From NCBI GenBank assembly GCA_003344405.1, contig NOWV01000006.1, forward strand, positions 930,001 through 994,000: a DNA stretch of 64,000 nt. The letters run 5' to 3'. Under the pieces are notes generated by a model that saw only the letters and a list, made by a program, of their open reading frames with translations, was not told where the DNA came from and made no database searches. Made by a program: the position numbers and the translations under genes. The first letter of the stretch is position 1. Each line of letters begins with the position of its first letter. This document shows, piece after piece, positions 53,001 through 64,000 of this stretch. Source of the DNA: Trichoplax sp. H2. Lineage: Eukaryota > Placozoa > Uniplacotomia > Trichoplacea.

Positions 53001-53593
53001 ATATACGCTATACCAGGATTATGTTATTTTACACTAACTGTTATACTGTACTGCAGTGCTCCATACAATCCTATTGTTGATTCTTCTATACATACGTACT
53101 TTATACTTTGCAGTGTGGTTTGTATTGACTGTATTATTTTTTGGGGAATGAAGAAAGTCATCTGAATATACGCTTACAATTATAGTACATAATAAAAAAG
53201 TGTGGAGTATATATGAAAACACAGCTGGCTAGATGATCATGCCTGAATAACGGTATTCTAATAACACTTGATCCTACCTTCTAGAAATTTAACTTCTTAG
53301 AAGGAGTTATTGACACTTACCAACGGCTTGGGACCCTCAATTTCAGAAAATTCTACCAATAATATAAAATCTTGCTCAAAATTTTTATTCGTCCAGGGAC
53401 AGGAAGGCTGGATCGACGTTTGAAATCCGCGGGTAATGTCATCAAATTGCGATCGTTTCCCATCTATGTTGTATCTTGTCTTAGCTGCAGCTGCACGCAA
53501 TCGATTAGTGCTGTCAGCTTTAGCAGAAGTCATTCCATCAAATTCATCAATTGTGTTTTGAATCGAAGCAGCAATTGATGGAGACTCGGCCAT
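47025..53593 (-). CDS. SMCR8: SMCR8-like DENN-domain protein
   Basis: SMCR8 partners C9orf72 and WDR41 in a longin/DENN complex with GTPase-activating activity that regulates autophagy and lysosomes. Many short exons; only the first (53593-53321) and the stop (47025-47027) are exact. Diagnostic blocks in order: NFEQDFILLVEFSEIEGPKP, FALEAMSVDYQSREG (52862-52773), FSIVDDSQLVMSHKEQNAHS (about 52600), MYDITARGFVRPFCLSYI (about 52255), helical exons near 51580-51520 and 51390-51300, HLLYALLCGRPVVVVSCAKH (about 49200-49138), KLLGLIGTEVVPKAIE (about 48700), VTPPYKGRIIYRL (about 47920) and YFAEIIKLREDGKR near the end. Exons between about 51200 and 49400 were not all found. Two in-frame ATGs exist (53620 and 53593); I chose 53593 for its stronger context (AGGATGG). 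Confidence 0.88.
49400..51200 (-). other. Poorly resolved middle of SMCR8
   Basis: This 1.8-kb stretch should hold the variable, low-conservation central region of SMCR8. It is AT-rich with few stop-free segments. Isolated GTACW units occur near 50960-50977. No other gene is visible. Confidence 0.4.
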
Positions 53594-53633
53594 CCTATAT
53601 GCATCGTATATACCATGCATTTTCTTCCACCTT

Positions 53634-54104
53634 ATACTGTACAAGTACTGTATATTACCGTATCTCAGAAAAACTGATATATTGAATTAAAGTAGCTCAA
53701 TCTAGCGTACGGTAGAATTGATCCACTTGCTCTCCAAAATATGTACAAATGACGGATCAAGTGAGACGGTTTCGTATCATTGATTAATTAATGCGCATGA
53801 AATACGGTACAAGGTAAAAGAAACTAACCAACTAATTAGAACAGTGTGTATTTACAGTATGTACGTAAATAGTAAAATGTGTAAGTACAGTACTGTACTA
53901 TCTGGCATACTGGGTGATACTAATGATAGTACGTATTGTATATAACGAATCGCATCAAAGCTAGTCGGAGGTCGGACTGACTTCTCGGTACCATATAGAA
54001 CACTACTGTACACTGTACAGTATAGAGAGATTTTGCTCAGTATACTACGCATGCGTATCGTAAATACTGCACAGTATACAGTGTACAAGTGTACAGTACA
54101 GTTA
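53634..54104. repeat. GTACW array, SMCR8/membrane-protein divergent gap
   Basis: Discontinuous runs lie at about 53634-53655, 53853-53865, 53884-53905, 54003-54025 and 54065-54104. They sit within the 551-bp gap between the SMCR8 ATG (53593) and the next plus-strand ATG (54145), reaching to within about 45 bp of the latter. Confidence 0.85.
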
Positions 54105-54144
54105 CTACAGTAGCCTGTAGGGCACTTTGTTTCCTTCTTTCACG

Positions 54145-56847
54145 ATGGTGCGATATCGTAGTGACGATTCTGATGGCGATTCTGCCATCCTCCTCACCCC
54201 AAATAGAAGTAGGCAAGGGCATCAGAATAAGAAGAAATGTTATTGTGCTATCCTTAGCTGTGTTGGTACTTTGATCATTTTGGTTGCAATAGCGACCATT
54301 GTCTTGATAGCTTTCCATGCGTCGTGTAAAATTACTTGGTAAGCTTACGCTTTTAAAACTTACTGTTATTATTATTATTTTATAAGAAAACGTCATCCGT
54401 ACTATGGAGTTACTGAGTAGTTAATTAAAGTTTATACGTTTCAGTTACTAATTTTTATTTAGCCTTAATTTTTAAGAATACTGTAGTGTGCTGTTCGTAT
54501 TTTATTTCAACGACAGAGACTAATTAGTAAATTAAGAACTGTCGCTATTAAGATTAATGATTTCTAATTTTGTGAATTGAGGAATCGTTTTAGCCGCTTA
54601 ATAATGGATAAATGTATAAAGTAAAGGGATCACAAAAGATTTTTAGTATTCGTAGTTCCTGACGTATACAGTACAGTATTTGAAATTTTGAAGTTTAAAA
54701 ATTAGATTATTAGTGTATTAGATACACGCGTATAATCCCAAAATCCTATTAGTTATCGCAAAACATACAATAGGATTCTGCATAGGAAGGACGTCAAATT
54801 TTAGTATCGTCTTTACACTTTCCCATTTTATTAAGAGACTTATAAACCAACTATTTTGAAAATTACTGCAGACATGAACGTGACACACGTACTAGTAAAT
54901 AGAGGCCAAAGTCAGGATTTGTTACAGTTTATTTTTATTATTTGCTTACTGCATTGATACCATTTTGTGTTTTAGTTGATCTACAGTAGTATAATATATC
55001 CTATAAATTATGAACTTTGTAAGGCTTAGTCATGAACCCTGTTACAATATACGCGTATGCCTTCTACATTGTGTACGAAAAAGAATTTTAACAAATGACG
55101 GATGCAGTAAAATTTGTAAAATACAAGACACATTTACTCAATTTATAATATATATAATTAGCTATATTCAATAAAGGAATAGTTAGCTAATCAGGCGCGT
55201 ATGCGCACGGATAATTTTAAAAATGAAGCTTCCTTGTATATTGAATCGCAAAATTTTATTCGGCTTGCAATGTTTTACCTTACCTATCGCCAACTAATGT
55301 AGGCAATTTAACGAGGACTGTGATACTATTCGAAAGGCGATCGTCAATCAGATTCACAATTGGACCAGTGACACCAACTGTCAATACGGCGGAGAGAAAT
55401 GCCTTTATCATGTAAGATGATACGTATACAGTATTCTCAATATCTCTATGTGGGATATCGTCGCATTCTTATTTTCATTTATTATATTATTAAAGTAGTT
55501 GCGAACTTGAGTACACGCTTGAATGCTTGATTGAATTTTGCAAGATAGTAATATTACTTACTAGGTATTTCTTTAAATTAGAGTTATGGTACGATTCATT
55601 AATAAGATACGATAGTCACTAGTCAGTATGCAGCACTTGAAGATCTTTTTGCTTTCGCATTACACTAATTGCACATTTTGGCAAATTAACTTTAGCTAAG
55701 TCATCCCTCGTAACAGACATATATATTTGAGGACGCAAACACTAGCTTAGAGAATTATTCTCCTTAAATTTTAGGATCTGCAATTAATGTAGCATAATTT
55801 ATGATGTACTATACAGTAACTGAATATTGCTAAGATCATGCACCTACAACACTTTGTAGAGTCTCACTAAATTTAGTTACGACTTTTTACTTTGTAGTGT
55901 GCAGTACGTGTATGCAATGGATAGGCAATTTATATAGTAATTACACAGGCACTACCGTTAGAGGACTGCTTAATTTATTTCGTTGTATGAGGTCTGTAGA
56001 GGAATCTTAACTCAAGCGACATTAAATTTCATTAAAATCACAAGGCAAATACGAATGCTATCTTACTAATTATACAATTTGTCTAATTAACTTTTGCATC
56101 TTAATTTCTGTAATTGTGATAATTAGCTTATTTCCGAAACGCCTAAAATGGTAGTGGCTTATCATGTTACCCCAAAGGCTCACTATAGGGATAATTTAAA
56201 ATTTCTCTTTATCAAGGATCCCGGCGACGGTGTGCAATGCGAAGTTCAAGTAAGTATTCATCAGACGTATATGGACTATGAATCAAAGTTATGATTGCTT
56301 TTATAAGTTCTCATCATAAAATCGATGCCCCATGAGAAAAAATAATGCTTAGAAGCGAACTGCGCATTAGAAAATATATTATTTAGCTTTAAACGATGAT
56401 CACCTGTGATAAATAAGTATTGCTTACATCATAAGTATATTTTTTATAGCTTGTAACCTTTTGTTGCATCATCTTTTATGCTAGGGCTTTTCTGCATCTG
56501 AAATATTCTATGCAATTCTTGATTTTGGTACGAACTATTGCAATCTTCATAATTTAATTGTTGGTAAGTATTGCTTGCCATTACTATGATAAAGCTTTGA
56601 TCATATCTTAGCTTTACCGACCTTAAGACGACACACAATACTGCTAAAAATATTTAGCCTAAATTCTGACTCTTAGTCAGAATACGAACATATTTTGTAA
56701 ACCTTAAAGAGCTGCTAGTAAATTCTTCTTCTAAATACCATTTCTGTATTTCCAGGCAGTGGTATAGACAGAGTTCCCGGATATAAAGAAGAAACATCGG
56801 ATAGCATATGCACGCAGTACAGTATTGCTAATTGTACCCACTTCTGA
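54145..56847 (+). CDS. Unknown type II single-pass membrane protein, 198 aa
   Basis: Family not recognised. Five exons join perfectly in phase: 54145-54338, 55303-55411, 56127-56249, 56485-56563, 56756-56847, totalling 597 nt and 198 residues. The first ~30 residues are cytosol-like and polar (MVRYRSDDSDGDSAILL, then KKK). One hydrophobic segment follows at about residues 37-57 (SCVGTLIILVAIATIVLIAF). The C-terminal ~135 residues are soluble and cysteine-bearing: NEDCDTIRKAIVNQ, NWTSDTNCQYGGEKC, VVAYHVTPKAHYRDNLKFLF, DGVQCEVQ, FYAILDFGTNYCNLHNLIVG, and a C-terminal SICTQYSIANCTHF. About eight lumenal cysteines and two NxS/T sites (NWT, NCT) suggest a disulphide-bonded extracellular domain. 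Splicing support is strong (five canonical junctions). Divergent to SMCR8. Confidence 0.85.
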
Positions 56848-57549
56848 TCAAAATCTAAAGCCGCTTCATTATTATACAGCAGAACACTGCATTTGTAAAC
56901 ACAACCGAATTATTTTAGTAAATACATATTCGAAGATGTATTTATTAACTTTAATAACGGTTTAGTAATTTACTTTGATTTCTCTATCGATATTGTATAG
57001 AAATTCTTACGTGGGTAAGTTCAGCAGATCGTTATTTTATTATTGACTATAATGTACAAGTACAAGTTCTACTTATTGTATAAATCTAAATCAGAATTTC
57101 GTTAGGTGAGGAACGTTAGCTTTTATCTTCACTAAATAATAGGTTTCTAAATTTGCCTATCATTTTTAATTTTTCCCAATTTATGGATATATTTATATAT
57201 ATATCACTTCTAAAATAATTCAGTATAATTGCAATAAACAGAATACAGAATTCATAGAAAATCTGATCATTCTACCGTCCGGGTACATTTTGATGTTAAA
57301 TACGAAACATCTACAGTATGGTACTAAGTTTTATTGGATGTATACATACTAGCGTGCAATTTTTAAATTAAAATGACGATTTTATTGTTGTAGAGAATAA
57401 CCTTACATTAAACTCGTGCATCCGTCCTTTTATTTGATGTAATCATTAGTAAAGTTAGTATACAGTACATTGCTACCGTTGTAAATTACAGTAGTTAATT
57501 TATTATAACTATGGATATGATAACCAGTCTAATGATGAAGTTACTAGTC
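56848..57549. other. Tail-to-tail gap membrane protein / mannosidase
   Basis: 702 bp, AT-rich, no coding block and no array. A candidate AATAAA for the plus-strand gene lies near 57234. Confidence 0.55.
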
Positions 57550-61063
<3,514 letters not shown>

Positions 61064-61388
61064 AGTACAGTGTGCTACGTGTGCTACGCTGTGAACTTGG
61101 CTGTAGAAATCTTCAAACCGCTGATTGCCAATTTATAGAAGCATGCAAATAAAAGATTGCATTTGATACCTAATGTATTTTACAAAATTAATAATTATAC
61201 AAATGAGTAGAATCGATATAAGCATAACTTTATAACATTGCTTACATGCAAAACTTCGTTGTTATGTAAAATACAAATTTCACGCTGATCAAGCTACTGG
61301 AAATCGTATTGGCAGTTGTTAATATTTCAACCTTTGAGTTAGCATGTCCAATGACTTAGCTGACGACGTGTAATGTTTATATGATACT

Positions 61389-61924
61389 TACTGTACAGTA
61401 CATACTCTACAGTACTGTACTGTACTGTACAGTACAGTACAGTACAACCAAACCGGACCAACTCACAATCGTATACAGTAATCTACCGTACCGGACCAAC
61501 TCACAATCGTTAAGATCTGTACTGTATACTGTACTGTACCGTACAGTGTACAGTACTGTATGTCAGCAAAGCGGCAGGACGCTAAGCATTATACTGTACA
61601 GTACGGTACTGTACAGTAGTTGATCAGCACTGGCTACTGTAATACTGTACTGTGCAGTATAGCAGGTACAGTATACTGTACTGTACATGTATTGCACACT
61701 ACAGTACAGTAGAAACACGACTTTTCTACAGTACTAGTCCATGACTAGGAATACAGAATACCTTGTGAGAGTTATACTGTAGTTACTGTTATCACAGGTA
61801 TTCTTCTAATGGACCATGCTCAGTACAGCTGTACCGTAACTGGGTACCGGATTGTACAGTATGTACTGTACTATACTGTACTGTACACTGTGCAGTGTGT
61901 AGTGTGTATATATTGTGCTATGCA
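61389..61924. repeat. GTACW array, mannosidase/SPT3 divergent gap
   Basis: Dense units lie at about 61389-61445, 61518-61560, 61590-61620, 61642-61690 and 61850-61890, in the 901-bp gap between the mannosidase ATG (61063) and the next plus-strand ATG (61965). A 21-bp direct repeat interrupts it. Open frames at 61381-61623 and the first 52 residues of 61809-62339 are repeat translations. Confidence 0.88.
61452..61510. repeat. Direct repeat of 21 bp inside the array
   Basis: The sequence beginning ACCGGACCAACTCAC occurs at 61452-61472 and again, identical over 21 bases, at 61490-61510 (38-base period). It is not made of GTACW units and is GC-richer than its surroundings, so it could be a duplicated binding site. 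Confidence 0.8.
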
Positions 61925-61964
61925 CTCAGTGTACAGTAAATTATGTCGAGTATTTCCGAGAACG

Positions 61965-63945
61965 ATGAGTAATACGACTTACGAGCACTTAGCTGGTAAA
62001 ATGATCAAGTCGCCAAAGGATAAGTATGGCTTTACAAAAACTAGTACATCCGACGAAGAAGAAGCGACACTTTCAGGGGCAAATTGTAACATAAATCATT
62101 CTGTCAATACCTTTCCTGTACGAAGCAAAACTAACAAAAGCAATAAGAATAGAAAAGTATCAAATACGGTAAAAAATAGATTGTATAAAGATCCACTTCA
62201 AGTCGATAACGAGCTCAAGTCTGCGGTAAATGCATACTGTAATAAAGTTATACAGCTAGCCATCAACTATTCAATATTCATACCAAAGTGTCTTCAACTT
62301 ATCGGATATTCTAATAGCGAAATTATAATCTTACTATGAACTTGGTCGAATTCGTGTATACTGTAATATGCAATATAATTGCCTACAGTATTGCACTTGA
62401 TCCTATTTACTGTACTGTACAGTATTCGTATACAGTAGCTGGAATTTAAGTATAATATTTCGGTTATGATATCGATTGTAGAACAAATATGAGAAAAATA
62501 CTCCAATAATAAATAGCAATAAGGAAAGAGGAAATAAGCCATCGTTTACGACTGAAATTTTAGCGATGATGTGAGTCATTAATTTTGTAAATACTATAGC
62601 AGTACAGTACAATAAATGTTAATTAAAGAATTCTTGAATGAGCTCTGCTATACGATATGCAGGGAGTATTTTTACACATTGCAATACTGTATTAAGGTAA
62701 GGTTAATCACCACTGCTCTTACCCTATTTCAATACATTGTATAGGCATGCATTTGGAGATGTGGCAAATCCTCTTTATCAGTCCGCGATATTAATTGAAG
62801 AAATCATTCGCCGCCAAATTTCAAACTTGGTATTTAAACAGATTCACGAAGTTAACCAAATACTGTATAGCGATTCTAAGTTTGCTAGTATCTTCTTGCA
62901 GTACTTCAGGGTGAACCATGTCCCCCTGTAATAAATCTGATCCGTAAACCAAATTTTATTTTTCGAATATTAAATAGATCTTTATCCTAGTGCTGTAGCG
63001 TTAATATTTTAGTCAATAATTAGATGAAATATACGAATGTGCCGCCTTACTGTAGTACTAAAATCAAAAAATGTCTTGCTTTTATATGCTCTGTACGATA
63101 CTGTAAGTCCATAAATAGTTAAGCACAACAAAAAGATGAGATATTATTATCTATAGCTATTTGTAAATTAAAATTATACAATAAGCGATTTTCGATTTAG
63201 TATTACATTTGTTGATCGTCATTTTAAGCTTATACTGAATCTTTCAACGCTATTAAAGTAAATTGAATCTCTTGTTTATGGAATGTACGATATAGCTGAT
63301 CAAGACTTCAGAGTTGACCTTGTTGCGAGGAGCGAAAATTATGACTGTCGACGATATTTTATTACAATTTAGAAAAAATAAGGTAATCTACATTTAGTAG
63401 ATATTGATGCTTTGACATCTAACTATGCCTTTACGTGCTTCATTGTCACAAAAATGAAATTTCCATTTTTCACAGTATTTCTTCAACTGTAAACTACTAA
63501 ATGTTTCATAGACATAGTAATTGTCAAATGTTTCAATCCTTGATATTACAGAAGAAGTATAAGCACATTTTAAAAATCCTCAATTTTAAGGAAGCTAAAG
63601 CTAAAACGCTAAAGCATTACATGTATGCTGAAGATGATATTAATTATGCTAATATAACCGGTAAGATTCTTGAGAATTAGAAGTTAAATGTAGTTGTGTT
63701 AATCTCTTTGTAAGTTTATTTCTAAGCATGGATATTTAAACTAGCAGCATCACTCTAGAAATTTATAAAATTTAGCTTCATTAATTTTTGTCCAGCAGAG
63801 TTAACCTAATTTAACCCTATTTTGTCAACAAATAACGATTTGCTTTCTAGCTGATACTAGTGAAAGAGATTCAAGTAAAATAAGAAAATATTTATCAGAA
63901 ATTTTTAGCCATTACGACGATATGTGTAAATTTTTGGACATTTAG
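61965..63945 (+). CDS. SUPT3H: SPT3-like histone-fold protein (SAGA/TFIID type), possibly incomplete
   Basis: Recognised by its histone-fold exons: HAFGDVANPLYQSAILIEEI (from about 62744), VDDILLQFRKNK (to about 63381), then KKYKHILKILNFKEAKAKTL (about 63551-63659), and SSKIRKYLSEIFSHYDDM from about 63851. The order resembles SPT3 (SAGA subunit that contacts TBP); TAF13 is the close alternative. An N-terminal exon from the ATG at 61965 adds a basic and Ser-rich stretch of about 85 residues ending QVDNELKSA. The junction to the GDVANP exon is not phase-resolved, so this lead is provisional. A TAG occurs at 63943-63945, but a good donor (T|GTAAAT at 63925) precedes it, so the SPT3 C-terminal half could continue past the window edge. 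Confidence 0.72.
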
Positions 63946-64000
63946 TTATAGATATTCTTTTTGCAAAACATATTTTTTAGATATTTCATTCTCAGCGACA

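Overview
The window is nuclear DNA of an animal. Every gene is broken into short exons with GT-AG introns, the base composition is strongly AT-rich, and the gene set is metazoan and ciliate-cell in flavour: DSTYK, a two-box HMGB with acidic tail, ZMYND10, ATG7, NOL8, EFCAB10, ORC5, SMCR8, two Golgi class I alpha-mannosidases and an SPT3-like histone-fold protein. Intron sizes, gene density (about 5 kb per gene) and divergence suggest a non-bilaterian animal. A placozoan such as Trichoplax is my favoured guess, but a sponge or another AT-rich invertebrate cannot be excluded from sequence reading alone.

Layout, left to right (CDS spans): MAN1A-like 3' end (+, to 278); DSTYK (-, 2175-8084); HMGB (+, 12068-14260); ZMYND10 (-, 16509-21304); ankyrin-repeat protein (+, 21972-26670); ATG7 (-, 28874-34130); NOL8 (+, 34464-38718); EFCAB10 (-, 39282-40261); ORC5 (+, 42182-45518); SMCR8 (-, 47025-53593); unknown single-pass membrane protein (+, 54145-56847); MAN1A-like (-, 57550-61063); SPT3-like (+, from 61965, may run off the end). 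I rebuilt complete phase-consistent exon sets for DSTYK, HMGB, the ankyrin protein, EFCAB10, ORC5 and the membrane protein. For the others the exons are recognised by homology and the boundaries are partly approximate.

The most striking feature is architectural. The 13 genes alternate strand without exception, giving six head-to-head and six tail-to-tail gaps. All six head-to-head gaps (shared promoter regions) contain an array of a degenerate palindromic pentamer, GTACW (W = A or T), read as mixtures of TACTG and TACAG. None of the six tail-to-tail gaps contains more than two or three stray units. The arrays range from about 140 bp (ATG7/NOL8) to about 3.3 kb (DSTYK/HMGB). This looks like an array-marked bidirectional promoter class and is the best candidate here for something undescribed.

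Functional links: the divergent pairs would be co-expressed if the gaps are true bidirectional promoters. Pairings are DSTYK with HMGB, ZMYND10 (dynein-arm assembly) with the ankyrin protein, ATG7 with NOL8, EFCAB10 with ORC5, SMCR8 with the membrane protein, and mannosidase with SPT3. ATG7 and SMCR8 both belong to autophagy biology. The rest of the non-coding DNA is AT-rich with several foldback (MITE-like) elements, listed separately.
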